Origin: Leptobrachium leishanense
Lineage: Eukaryota > Chordata > Amphibia > Anura > Megophryidae
Direction of reading: 5' to 3'
NCBI GenBank assembly: GCA_009667805.1
Contig: CM019066.1
Location: 1,240,001-1,304,000 of the forward strand
Length of the DNA: 64,000 bases
Part shown: positions 48,056 to 59,889 of the stretch, piece after piece
How the letters are laid out: each line of letters begins with the position of its first letter
How positions within the stretch are numbered: the first letter of the stretch is position 1
Notes under the pieces: model-generated
Seen by the model: only the letters and a program-made list of their open reading frames with translations
What the model was told of the DNA's origin: nothing
The model's database searches: none
Translations under genes and position numbers: made by a program

Positions 48056-48575
48056 GTTATAGGATGAGGGAGCTGCTGGGGCAATCAGCCTATTCAGGTA
48101 GGATGGCAGCTTCCCAGAAAAGCTCTTAAACACCAGGCTGGAAAGGTGAAAGGTGCGTTTAGACTCCAGCGACGGACAGTTTAGCTCTTTTAACATGTTA
48201 CAATGGTGGGTCATGTAGTTACATTGTAATGCAAAGCGGCAGAATGAGTGGGGCGGCTGCATACACTACATCTCCGTATTCAATAGCCGGCATAAGCATT
48301 TGTTGTACAATCTGCTTTCTTACCGCGGGGCTCAGGCAGGATTTGTTTCTGTACAGGGCTCCTAGTTTGGGGTAAAGTTTAGATGAGAGTTTTTCGATGT
48401 GGGGCCAAAGGATAGATTAGGGTCCAACCACATACCTAGATATTTGAGAGAAGTGACTGTGGTCAGCGTGCCATTTGATTTTGTCCCAACACATAAGTGG
48501 GGATTTTGCAATTTGTGTAGTTTAGGTGCTGTTCCAAAGAGCATCGTTACAGTTTTGTCATTATTTTAAAAAAGT

Positions 48576-49340
48576 TTGTTGTGTTATTGCAATCTATGTT
48601 CCCATCACATCGAAATTTTCTGCTGAAGAAGGTCCTAAAAACCTAAAATTTAATTTTCATGCACGAGGAAAACATTTGGTGGAAATGGAAAGTCAGAGAG
48701 AGAAAATAAATGCATAAAAGACACATTTTACAGAATGTTTTTTTTAAAGAGATTTTTTTTTCACCCTGACTGGTGTAGGAGGTTACTTCACGCCTACATA
48801 GCAACACCCTGGTAGAAGACGTGAAGTTAATGGGTTTCTATTCCTCCTACTCAATATCCGCCTCTTCGCCTCACACTGCATCGATGCTGCTCTTCATTAC
48901 CATGGGAACCGTTAGCTGGGACATCATCACAATGATCCCGGAATTCACTGTAGCATTCCACATAACAACTAACCAGTTCACTGCCAAGTCCTTTATCTTA
49001 CCTCTGGAACAATGTGTAGCAAGGAAGCATGTCTACCAAATATGGGGCTGCGTAAGAGAGTCATAGCAATTATTCTTCGAGCTCTCGACACTATATATTT
49101 AAGGCCAAGGTTAGCCAATCTGGGCAAAAACAAATACCTCCAACTCGGCTGATATTCCATCGTCGCTCTCTGTAACTTCAGATGTTTCAGATCAACATAC
49201 ATACAACACACTGTTTTTGTGGACATTATCGAAAAAAAAACATACACACGGAACTGTTAATTTTCCTAAATATTCAATTATAAATAAATGATCACGAAAT
49301 AGAGGAATGTTTCAAAAACATGGCAAAGGTTTAGGTGGAG
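48576..49340. other. Spacer, no gene seen
   Basis: AT-rich unique-looking sequence. Several short open frames on both strands lack support. Confidence 0.5.
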
Positions 49341-50110
49341 AACACCTCCCCTCTGCGAGTCCCTTCACTGGCTCCCCATCCACTGTAGAATTAAATTTAA
49401 AATCCTAACCCTGACCTACAAAGCTCTCACTAACTCAGCTCCCCACTACCTGTCCTCACTAATCACCAAATACACCCCAGCCCACTCACCTTGCAGTCCA
49501 TCACGCTCACCTTGCAGTCCATCATTCTCACCTTGCAGTCCCCTCCTCCTGTTTCCACTCAGTCCATCACTCTCACCTTGCAGTCCCCTCCTCCTGTTTC
49601 CACTCAGTCCATCACTCTCGCCTTGCAGTCCATCACTCTCACCTTGCAGTCCCCTCCTCCTGTTTCCACTCAGTCCATCACTCTCACCTTGCAGTCCCCT
49701 CCTCCTGTTTCCACTCAGTCCATCACTCTCACCTTGCAGTCCGTCACTCTCACCTTGCAGTCCCCTCCTCCTGTTTCCACTCAGTCCATCACTCTCGTCT
49801 TGCAGTCCATCACTCTCACCTTGCAGTCCCCTCCTCCTGTTTCCACTCAGTCCATCACTCTCACCTTGCAGTCCCCTCCTCCTGTTTCCACTCAGTCCAT
49901 CACTCTCACCTTGCAGTCCCCTCCTCCTGTTTCCACCCCCAACCGTTCTAGATTGTAAATTCCCACGGGAATAGGGTCCTCGTTTCCTCCTGTACTGGTT
50001 TATCAAAGTGTTGTTCAGTCTCAGTGTATTGTAACCCTGTCTATATTGTGCCCATTGTTCAGCGCTGTGGAATATGCTGGCGCTATATAAATAAAGTATA
50101 ATAATAATAA
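49341..50110 (+). mobile_element. L2-type LINE 3' end with an expanded 45-bp repeat
   Basis: Encodes the C-terminal end of a CR1/L2-type protein: FTGSPSTVELNLKS-like region 'cactggctccccatcc', then ILTLTYKALTNSAPHYLSS and KYTPAHSPCSPS. After the array come 'ttctagattgtaaattcccacggg' and 'gcgctatataaataaagtat' with a TAATAATAA tail, the normal 3' untranslated end of this family. Confidence 0.82.
49485..49935. repeat. 45-bp minisatellite inside the LINE coding end
   Basis: Units TCCATCACTCTCACCTTGCAG + TCCCCTCCTCCTGTTTCCACTCAG, ~10 copies, some with a shortened 23-bp form. The unit is the normal end of the LINE coding region (PCSPSRS-like), multiplied. Frames open on both strands are artefacts of length divisible by three. 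Confidence 0.93.
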
Positions 50111-50422
50111 TGAAAACACACAGGGCACTATTCCGTAGTGAACACCAATGGTAGCGTTCGGATGTGTAAAAGTTACGTCCAGGATAAGTGACTTTACCGC
50201 ATGCCCCTCATATTACCTTCCTGACGCTAAAAGCTAAATCACTTAGCGCATCGTTGACTGCACTAGGATCACAAGCGTACTGTACTTTGCGAATTCTATA
50301 CTTAACATGGGGAGCACAATCCTTAGCATTTTGATAAGTAAGGCGTTACAAAAATAATAACACTAATCACTGCAGGGACACGCAAGGCAAATTTTAGCTA
50401 TTCCTAAAAGCTCGTGCTAAAT

Positions 50423-52253
50423 CAGGGGTCAAAATTTCAGGTCCCAAGCTACTAGCCAGACCTTAAGAGTTACTCGCCACCAGTTGCACCACCTACCCTG
50501 CCCTGAACTCCGCCCCTAAACACACCCTCTTAAATTATCTTCTGAAATTACACTGTTAAAGGTTTTATTCAGAATAAAGTTACAAAAATAAATAACTTTA
50601 ATAACCGGACCGAGACCCCAGATACATGTATATCCAGACATCAGACCCAAGCAGTATCTTCCAAGTACAGACTCCTCTCCAACAGTTTTTAGAACCAAAT
50701 TAATTTGTGGTTTATTCATCCGATATATCAAGGGGAACCGAATACTCTTTTAATTGTTCGTATGCCAGGTTAGTTTTCCCCCTTGGATGCTTATACAGAC
50801 GAAACCATTAATATTCGTGTGAGATAGTTCCATCCCCATTGTTTTTCCTTTGTTTGCGCTTTCCGTATCACTCCTCTTTATAAATAGATATATTTTGCTG
50901 AACCTCAAACGCCTACGCCACCATTACACCAATTATGACCCCTCACGGGAGATGTTAGTTCTGCCAAGGGCCCCCTTTAATTAATTTCGCCCCCCCCCGT
51001 AATTCATTCCTCTCCCCCCCCGTAATTCATTCCTCTCCCCCCTTAATTCATCCCTCTCCCCCCGTAATTCATTCCTTTCCCCCCGTAATTCATTCCTCTC
51101 CCCCCATAATTAATTCCTCTCCCCCCTGTAATTCATTCCTATCCCCCCTGTAATTCATTCCTATCCCCCTGTAATTCATTCCTATCCCCCCTGCAATTCA
51201 TTCCTATCCCCCTGTAATTCATTCCTATCCCCCTGTAATTCATTCCTATCCCCCCTGCAATTTATTTCTCCCCTCCAGTGCAATTTATTCCCCCTCCCCT
51301 GCCATTTATTTCCCCCCTCCAGTGCAATTTATCCCCTTCCCCTGCAATTTTTTTCTCCCCTCCAGTGCAATTTATTCCCCCTCCCCTGCCATTTATTTCC
51401 CCCCTCCAGTGCAATTTATCCCCTTCCCCTGCAATTTATTTCCCCCCTCCAGTGCAATTTATCCCCCTCCCCTGCAATTTTTTTTCTCCTCCAGTGCAAT
51501 TTATTCCCCCCATCCAGTGCAATTTATTTCCCCCCTCCAGTGCAATTTATTTCTCCCCCTCCCCTGCAATTCATCCCCCCTCTTTAATTCATCCCCCTCA
51601 CTTTACCTGTCCTCGCGAGTAGTACAATGAGGGGGCGGGGATAATCCCTGCTTCCCTCACTCGCTGGGGCTCACTGGATCCTCCTTGACGCTGTGCCCGG
51701 AAGATGAGGGGGTGCAGCGTGAAGGGAGATCCAGCGTGCAGCAGCGAGATCCGGTAAAAGGGGGGCGGGAGAAGGAATTTGCACCCCCCAATTGTGGCAC
51801 TCTGACGTCTCTCGAGGCTGCACTCACTGATGCCGCTTCGGGGAGACGGGTTGAACCTCTTTCTGATCTCGGAGTTTTGCTCGGCACACTCGCCTGTGAT
51901 CCATTTGCTGCACCATGTGAACGGAACACGGGAAACTGCGCCGAGCAAACATCCCGAATCAGTAAGAGGTTCAACCCGGCGTCTTCTCGAAGCAGCGTCA
52001 GTGAGGGCAGCATCGAGAGACAGAGGGCACGCCCCGCTACAGCAGGAAAAGTGAGAGGCATGCGGAGCTGTTTGCGTGCCACAAGTGACTTCTGCTAGCT
52101 GAAAATAATAATAAAAAAAACAGCTGCCACTGGAATACGCAGCGCAGGCAGCACGATATAATTTATCGTGCTGCCTGCGTGTGCAATTCCACTCGCCCAC
52201 GCTTAATTTCCACTCGCCAAATGCGAGCAGGCGAGTGGAAATTTTGACCCCTG
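50423..52253. mobile_element. hAT-like element, CAGGGGTCAAAATTTC ends, 1.8 kb
   Basis: Exact 8-bp duplication TGCTAAAT (50415-50422 and 52254-52261); ends CAGGGGTCAAAATTTC on both sides. The interior has two minisatellites (50985-51600), a GC-rich inverted repeat (about 51790-52020) and 'cgtgctgcctgcg'-type palindromes near the right end. No transposase found. Confidence 0.92.
50985..51600. repeat. Two adjoining minisatellites (C-rich)
   Basis: 50985-51260 has ~22-bp units CCCCCTGTAATTCATTCCTAT; 51260-51600 has units of CTCCAGTGCAATTTATTCCCC alternating with CTCCCCTGCAATTTATTTCC. The second may derive from the first (AATTCATTCC to AATTTATTCC). Confidence 0.9.
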
Positions 52254-52261
52254 TGCTAAAT

Positions 52262-53115
52262 GATTATACATTTACCAAATCATTTAGCACCCCCTTATTC
52301 CCCCCCCAATAAATCCAATACTCACCTCTCATCCTGTGAGGAGAACAGTGGCCTGATCTGGCGATTTTGGGCCACGGGAGCAGGGTGAGACTGGGAACAA
52401 ATAGTTCCCAGTCTCCCTCCATGACCACTCAGCGGCGCTGCTCGATCTTGTGAGAGCGAGATTGCATATGGTTCACGGCCTAGAAGCACAACCCTCCATA
52501 GATTCCAATGGACTGCAGGCGGTGATACTCGTGGTGGCGCAGGTGCTAATCCAGCAGCCTGCACCGTAATATCACGTTAAAACGGGGACGTTAAGGAGAA
52601 ACCAACAGGTGCAGGGTTTTCTCCTTAGCGTCCCTGTTTTAGCGTAAAGATTGTAATATAGCCCCTATTCTCCTACTAGGAGTATAAATCAATAAAATGT
52701 GTCCAAATAATAAAAAAGGGTCGCTACCGCCAAAAAATGAAACGCCCTTATTGTGTTTATTTTATGTTGCTGATCTCTTTTGTTTTTCTCTTGTATGTTT
52801 GGTTAAAAAAATATTTTATTCTATATGTGTCACTAGTGTCGTAGAAATTAATCTACTATTTCTGTGTAGTTAGAGCCGCTGCACTTACAAGCAGTTCTCT
52901 GCTCTCCCTGCCATACTTATCTGAACGCGCGCAGTAAGAAGACACAGAGACTCTGCTGTTGTCTTGTTGGATCCTCATTCCTGTATATGGGATGCCTTCT
53001 CTAGCCCAGAAAGAGTCACACCCAATGCTGCTTCATGCTGGAGTCCATCTGACCAAGAGAGCCCTCTTTGCCTCTGGACTCTTTAATTTATTAGACCCAA
53101 TGGCCCACACCCAAG
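52262..53115. other. Spacer with part of a GGGC...GCCC-ended repeat
   Basis: 'gattgtaatatagcccc' at about 52648-52664 resembles the right end of the GGGCxxTATTAC group; the corresponding left end may be 'gggcactattccgtag' at 50122, so the 1.8-kb hAT-like element would lie inside it. No gene seen. Confidence 0.45.
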
Positions 53116-56024
53116 CAGGGCCGGCGCTAGTGTAAGGCAGCACAGGCGGCTGCCTTACTGCTCTGGCCTGATGCCAAACTGGGGGGGGGGCGTGAAAATC
53201 CTCTTCCCCGTTCATAGTAACTCACTGCAAGGCTGGCTGGGGATTTCTTTCTGATGCCGCCCATGATGTAAATGATCCTCCCCCTTGTGGCTGGAGAAGC
53301 TGCTGCACTTCCGGCCTGGTGAGGGGTGAGGGGCGCACAGGAAGAGACTGTAGAGTCTGGGCCATGTGCTTCCTCGTGCTGCTCCTCTTACAGCAGAACC
53401 AGTGAGGAGATTAATCGCCCTCTGCCCTGCAGCAGCAGAGACCCCATGGAGCCAGGAGGTGAGTTATCACACTGCCTGCCCTCCATCTGCCTCTCTCCCT
53501 TTCATGATCTCCTCCCTCTCTGAGATACAGAGATAGTGCCCCCCCCCCCTCACACAAACACAGCAAAAGTGTGAGAGATCTTCCCTGCTGTGAAGATGCT
53601 TCTGTTTTTAACTCTTGCTGGACCAGGTCATCCTTCCTGATAGTAATATGATGATATGATGCTCAGATACCTGGTCCAGCAAGAGTTAAAAACAGGCTTC
53701 TCCTTCACAGCAGGGGAGATCTCTCACACTTATATCACTGGTACTGCTCCCACTGGGAGACTATTCCATGTATCTACTACCCTTTCTATATCACTGTTAC
53801 TGCCCCCACTGGGAGGCTATTCCATGTATCTACTACCCTTTCTATATCACTGTTACTGCCCCCACTGGGAGACTATTCCATGTATCTACTACCCTTTCTA
53901 TATCACTGTTACTGCCCCCACTGGGAGACTATTCCCTGTATCTACTACCCTTTCTATATCACTGTTACTGCCCCCACCGGGTGACTATTCCATGTATCTA
54001 CTACCCTTTCTATATCACTGTTACTGCCCCCACTGGGAGGATATTCCATGTATCTACTACCCTTTCTATATCACTGTTACTGCTCCCACTGGGTGACTAT
54101 TCCCTGTATCTACTACCCTTTCTATATCACTGTTACTGCCCCCACTGGGAGGCTATTCCATGTATCTACTACCCTTTCTATATCACTGTTACTGCCCCCA
54201 CTGGGAGACTATTCCCTGTATCTACTACCCTTTCTATATCACTGTTACTGCTCCCACTGGGAGACTATTCCCTGTATCTACTACCCTTTCTATATCACTG
54301 TTACAGGGAATAGCCTCCCAGTGGGGGCAGTAACAGTGATATAGAAAGGGTAGTAGATACTGCTCCCACTGGGTGACTATTCCCTGTATCTACTACCCCT
54401 TCTATATCACTGTTACTGCTCCCACTGGGAGGCTATTCCATGTATCTAGTACCCTTTTTATAGCACTGTTACTGCTCCCACTGGGTGACTATTCCCTGTA
54501 TCTACTACCCTTTCTATAGCACTGTTACTGCTCCCACTGGGTGACTATTCCCTGTATCTACTACCCTTTCTATAGCACTGTTACTGCTCCCACTGGGTGA
54601 CTATTCCCTGTATCTACTACCCTTTCTATATCACTGTTACTGCCCCCACTGGGAGGCTATTCCCTGTAACAGTGATATAGAAAGGGTAGTAGATACAGGG
54701 AATAGTCTCCCAGTGGGGGCAGTAACAGTGATATAGAAAGGGTAGTAGATACAGGGAATAGTCTCCCAGTGGGAGCAGTATCTACTACCCTTACTATATC
54801 ACTGTTACTGCCCCCACTGGGAGGCTATTCCCTGTAACAGTGATATAGAAAGGGTAGTAGATACAGGGAATAGTCTCCCAGTGGGGGCAGTAACAGTGAT
54901 GATATAGAAAGGGTAGTAGATACTGCTCCCACTGGGAGACTATTCCCTGTATCTACTACCCTTTCTATATCACTGTTACAGGGAATAGCCTCCCAGTGGG
55001 GGCAGTAACAGTGATATAGAAAGGGTAATAGATACTGCTCCCACTGGGTGACTATTCCCTGTATCTACTACCCCTTCTATATCACGGTTACTGCCCCACT
55101 GGGAGGCAATTCCATGTATCTAGTACCCTTTCTATAGCACGGTTACTGCTCCCACTGGGTGACTATTCCCTGTATCTACTACCCCTTCTATATCACTGTT
55201 ACTGCCCCACTGGGAGGCTATTCCATGTATCTAGTACCCTTTCTATAGCACGGTTACTGCTCCCACTGGGTGACTATTCCCTGTATCTACTACCCTTTTT
55301 GTATCACTTTTACTGCTCCCACTGGGAGGCTATTCCATGTAACAGTGATATAGAAAGGGTAGTAGATACATGGAATAGCCTCACAGTGGGGGCAGTAACA
55401 GTGATATAGAAAGGGTAGTAGATACATGGAATAGCCTCCCAGTGGGGGCAGTAACAGTGATATAGAAAGGGTAGTAGATACATGGAATAGCCTCCCAGTG
55501 GGAGCAGTAACAGTGATATAGAAAGGGTAGTAGATACATGGAATAGCCTCCCAGTGGGGGCAATAACAGCAACATAGCAGAGGCAGTAGATACAGGGAAT
55601 AGCCTCCCAGTGGGGGCAGTATCTACTACCCTTTCTATATCACTGTTACGGGGAATAGTCTGTCAGTGGGGGCAGTATCTACTGCCTCTTCTATGTCGCT
55701 GTTACTGCCCCCACTGGGAGGATAGTCCATGTATCTACTACCCTTTCTGCATCACTGTTACTGCCCCCACTGGGAGGCTATTCCATGTAACAGTGATGCA
55801 GAAAGGGCAGTAGATACTTCCCCTCTGGGAGCCTATTACATGTAACAGCGACATAGAAGAGGTAGTAGATACAGGGAATAGCCTCCCAGTGAGGGCAGTA
55901 ACAGTGATCACACACAATTGTAAGTCCTTTCTCTACGCTGATAGGCATGGCACAGATAAGAAGGGAGGGGGGGCACCAAAAGGCACCTTCGCCTGAGTAG
56001 ACAAAAATGCTTGCACCGGCCCTG
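53116..56024. mobile_element. hAT-like element, CAGGGCCGGCGC ends, 2.9 kb
   Basis: Exact 8-bp duplication CACCCAAG (53108-53115, 56025-56032). Ends CAGGGCCGGCGCTAG and, inward from the right, CAGGGCCGGTGCAAG. A long inverted repeat at 53570-53735 ('aagtgtgagagatcttccctgctgtga' facing its complement) is followed by the flipping 56-bp array. No transposase. Confidence 0.92.
53737..55910. repeat. 56-bp minisatellite with repeated orientation switches
   Basis: Unit TATCTACTACCCTTTCTATA + TCACTGTTACTGCCCCCACT + GGGAGGCTATTCCATG. 53737-54303 is uniformly forward. Reverse-complement blocks occur at about 54304-54360, 54664-54780, 54834-54925, 54977-55035, 55337-55621 and 55785-55905, alternating with forward blocks. 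Confidence 0.93.
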
Positions 56025-56032
56025 CACCCAAG

Positions 56033-57227
56033 TAAATACATTTACATATCAAAAGGACAGGGGAGTGCACCAGGATGGCTGGCTAGTCCACACCTCATCC
56101 CTGTAAAAGGAGTCATGTCCATTGTCCCCGTCTGCCATGTTGGCCGACCATCCCCCCATCACTGTCAGCATGGACCCCATTCAACACTGCTCAGCTTTGA
56201 TCAGTATCTAGTGAAGATCAGTCTACTTGTTCTTATAGATTTGAGACATATCTGCAGAGACATTCCAGCTATTGTCAGCACACGGTACGAGTGTACAGAC
56301 AAGGCAAGCATGTCTTAAAAGCAGGTACAGTATGTATCCAGAAAGGGATAGCGTAGCCGCAACAGAGATATAATACGTGTCTCTCGTTATGCAGACTTCA
56401 CTTCTCCAATGTGCATAGACATTGAGAGGTAAGAAGCCCAGCACATTTCACTTAGTGCTCACAAACCGCCAAACGCCCAGACACATGGAGAACATGTCTC
56501 TACTCTCTAAACCCAAGAGAAGGTTTTCATACTGACGGTTTTGCCGCTGGTTCTGATTAAACCCAAGCACCCTCTGCTAGAGCGTTTCTCGGTTTAATCT
56601 GACACAGGGAGACAGATGACAATTTATAAAACACCCACATCCTAGAGTATAATGTCCACGTAATAAAATTTCCACAACACTGGGTGCATCCATTGTGTGC
56701 TCTTTTGCATTGTAAACTGGTCCCCCCCCCCCACAGTGTCTTTACATCACTTGCTTCTCACTGGGTGGCTTTGGCCATAGAATGGAATCTATGGGTCGAT
56801 CACTGACTCAAATCATTGTATTGTATGGGATGTATTCAAAGGACATCACAAGGAGGTAGATTAGAAGTCTTTTAAGCTCCCTGCCTTATGTCATTCATCT
56901 GCCAACTCTTATCTCAGGTGGAAGAGGCAGGACAATAGCCTCCTGCCGCCTTAACTAAATATTCCTTCCTCAATCTCATTAACTATTAAATACTGTATAA
57001 CATAAAGCACAGCCACAAAGTAAAACTCTCCATAAGATTTTGGCAGATGTTGCAACATGGGAAAAGGTGACAAAATGAAAATAGGAGATAAAAAAAAAAC
57101 TAAATTTATTTTTCCTTTTTACATGCAATTGTTTCAACGGGAAAAAAAACAGCAGCATTTGTTTTATAAAGTGGTTTTGTTTGTAATGCACTAGTAATCT
57201 ACATCTTATGTAAGTGGTAGTGTCCCA
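56033..57227. other. Spacer, no gene seen
   Basis: Unique-looking; C-run at 56721-56731. No coding sequence or repeat family recognised. Confidence 0.5.
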
Positions 57228-57231
57228 TTAA

Positions 57232-57506
57232 AGTGATATTCTACTCATCCTGACCACTTTATTGCTTTAAAGCATTCAGGATGTGAGGAGAGCCCCCCTC
57301 CCTGCTCTTCCGATCGGGTGAAAACGCTGGGTGAAGTGGAGGAGTTTCTTCCACAGCCATAAAGTGAGCAGCAAGTGATGTAAAGATACTGGGGCAGGGG
57401 GGTTTAAAACAAAATATTTAAACATTCAAGAGCAAAACGAAGCACCTGTAAGATCAACATCAAATAAACACAATAAGGACATTTCACTATTGGTGGTAGT
57501 GGCCCT
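57232..57506. mobile_element. TTAA-flanked MITE (T2-like)
   Basis: TTAA at 57228-57231 and 57507-57510. The outer sequence 'attaaagtgatattctact' faces 'agtggccctttaaac'. Internal parts match 24150-24260/25846-25890 and 5590-5910 (reverse). The T2 family of frogs has TTAAAGG-type ends; assignment is tentative. Confidence 0.6.
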
Positions 57507-57868
57507 TTAAACTTGAACCTTGTTAGTCATTGCAGTGTCACATTGTGTCAGCAGAGGGCAGCCCTTTGCGATCCTCACTTTAATTCTGGTTGCAGCCCAT
57601 CCATGGCGAGGCAATGACATCAGTGTCGGAGCCCTTACTTATCAGGGCCTGGGCTATATCCAAGGAGCTGATGAAGCAGAACAATCACAATGGGAGGCGT
57701 GGGTTATTAATTAAACTCTGCACTCTCAGTTCACAGCATGCCAGGACATTATTATCCTTATCCTGACACTATCACCTTTACACAGGATTGTATGAGGTGC
57801 TGTTACTTATTGTTCTAGAATATTACTCATTTACTATAAAGGAATACCCATTTTTAGCTTAGAGTCTT
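57507..57868. other. Spacer, no gene seen
   Basis: No recognised feature. Confidence 0.5.
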
Positions 57869-57871
57869 TTA

Positions 57872-58288
57872 GGCTGGGATCAGACGAACGCAGTGCGAAC
57901 GCGTGTGCAGCCGCACTTTATCACGGCCGAAGTAGCAGCAAATGACGGGCAATGTACGAAGTACGGCCGCACAAAAGTGCGGCCGCGCAACGCAAGCGGC
58001 AAACAAACGCATTTTTTTCGAGAACGTGATACCGCTAGTACTGACATACAGAGTGCGCTGCGTCCGCTAGCGGCATGTGTGCGTGATTAGGAGACGTCAG
58101 ACGCTGTTAATGTCCGGCCAGCATAACGTCCAGACGCAAAAAGGGTTTTATTGATGATCCGTACAAAATCACGGACTAAAATGCGCATCGTATGACCGCT
58201 ATCGCGTATTCCGTGAAAAAATACGTCCATTCGTTCAAACGCACTTTTTCACGGACGACGCGAAAAATGCGTTAGTCTAACCCTAGCC
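57872..58288. mobile_element. PIF/Harbinger-type MITE, 417 bp
   Basis: Ends GGCTGGGATCAGACGAACGC and, inward, GGCTAGGGTTAGACTAACGC; TTA duplicated at 57869-57871 and 58289-58291. Interior has inverted 'gtgcggccgcac'-type motifs. Confidence 0.85.
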
Positions 58289-59458
58289 TTAATATTACCT
58301 TTATTCCCGTGTCACAGTCGCCATTGCCGCTCTTCACGGCTGGCGGTTTTTGTTACAGCATTGAAAGGCATTGGCAGATCAGCATCGCACAATCTGTACA
58401 CAGCTGATTGAAGGCTATTATTCAGCAGGAGCTGGTTGACAGCCTCTTAGACAAAGGGAACCCCTCTGCTGTGCAAGGCTATCACTGCTCCCCAGGGGAG
58501 GGACACCTAGCGCACTCAGCCATTTAAATTATGTGGTCATGGGTCTAGAGCGTCCCTTCAAGGCATTCCATGTCACAGACTAATAATCCACCAAGCCATC
58601 TGATTCTCCTCCCTTCTGATAGGAAAGAGTCATGGTTTTGGGACCAATCCTGCTCCCCTCCTTTAGGCTGGGTTCACACCTGCATGTTTTTTGACGCGCG
58701 TAATACGCGCGTTTTTTTGACACGCGGATCGTGCAAACATAAAAAACACGCGAACGCCGATAACAGGGCGTTCACGTCCATGTCTATGGCTGCGAACGCG
58801 CTGCAATACGCCCCAAAGAAGCTTCTGTACTTCTTTGGCGCCATCTACTGACCAAAAATAGGTTATTTACAGTAAGAAATACAATGGGTATAAGCTCAAA
58901 TATTTCTTACTTTAAAACTATTTAAAAATGATTTTACAAAAAAACACTGGATTCTGACAATGATTTTTTGGAAAATCACTTGGTAGGGAAGGGGTTAATG
59001 AAATAAAAAAAAAGCATGAAAATTATTTGAATTGAATTGCAGCGATCTCAGGCGAACTGCACCATATTTCACTGTCAATTTGCCAGTTTGGCAAATTTGG
59101 CGAATTGACAGCTTTCTGAATAGACGAACTGCCCCAAAATTGCACCGTACGGTAAAAATCAATGTTCGGTGGCAGATGCCCTTTGGTGGCAAGTTTGGCG
59201 CTCTTTGAATAAGCCTTCAAGTGATTTCTAACATTCATTATAGAGATTCATTGCGGGGAGTTTTATTGGTTTTCAGTTCTGTTACACACCTGTACACCCT
59301 CCCGTTCACACCTGGGCGTTTTACAGCGCGTTCCTGTGCGCTGTAAAACGTCTAAACACGGAAATCCCATGATTTCCTATGGGGCCCGTTCACACCTGGG
59401 TGTTTTACAGTGCGGCCGCGTAGGAACGCATTGTAAAACGTCCTACACCCAAAGAAGT
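58289..59458. other. Spacer with MITE fragments
   Basis: 'ggctgggttcacacctgcatg' (58664-58684) is a one-ended PIF-type MITE. 58990-59215 carries CAGGGT-family motifs ending 'ggcgctctttgaataagcc'. 59300-59450 has two related ~100-base copies beginning 'cccgttcacacctggg'. No gene seen. Confidence 0.55.
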
Positions 59459-59755
59459 GGGGACAGACACCAGGATATTCTATCTCCTTTAGATTGTACA
59501 TTCTGAGCGAGGTCCTTGACGAGAGACACCTCAGGTTTCTGCTGTATTAGAATAATGTTCAAATCCCCTTTCTTTATTGTAACGCGCAATGGGAATTGTT
59601 GGTATATTATTATTAGCAATAATAAAAAGTAAAGATATTGATTTGAACATTATTCTAATACAGCAGAAACCTGAGGTGTCTCTCGTCAAGGACCTCGCTC
59701 AGAATGTACAATCTAAAGGAGATAGAATATCCTGGTGTCTGTCCCCACCTCCTGG
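59459..59755. repeat. Long inverted repeat, arms ~115 bases
   Basis: 59459-59575 ('ggggacagacaccaggatat' ... 'attagaataatgttcaaatc') is repeated as its reverse complement at 59639-59750, with essentially no differences and a ~64-base AT-rich spacer. It would fold into a long hairpin. Confidence 0.9.
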
Positions 59756-59889
59756 GTCATTCCCTAAAATGTCAAGTGTGTGTCCTTCGGCCACTTCAAA
59801 GAGGTTTGTCAGCGGCCTCTTCAAAAATAACTTTTCATAATATAAACTTTCTTTAGTCAGGTATTTTACAGTTGTTTATAATGTTCTGG

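Larger units (their letters stand above)
41925..48575 (-). mobile_element. LINE copy 3, antisense, split by a 5.2-kb hAT-ended composite
   Basis: Segments 41925-42270, 47516-47545 and 48056-48575 are the reverse complement of LINE copies 1 and 2, from 'ataaaggattttaccaggaagg' (3' end) to 'tgtcattattttaaaaaagtttg' in the reverse transcriptase part. The interruptions are 42279-47507 and 47546-48055. Here the 39-bp unit that is expanded in copy 1 is present once. Confidence 0.87.

Noticed and set aside
49446..50006. Open frames on both strands over a 45-bp repeat
   Set aside because: Repeat length divisible by three keeps both strands open; the underlying sequence is the 3' end of a LINE.
51657..52200. 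Several 100-200-residue open frames on both strands
   Set aside because: They overlap in a GC-rich inverted repeat inside a hAT-like element; the paired arms explain the open frames on both strands.
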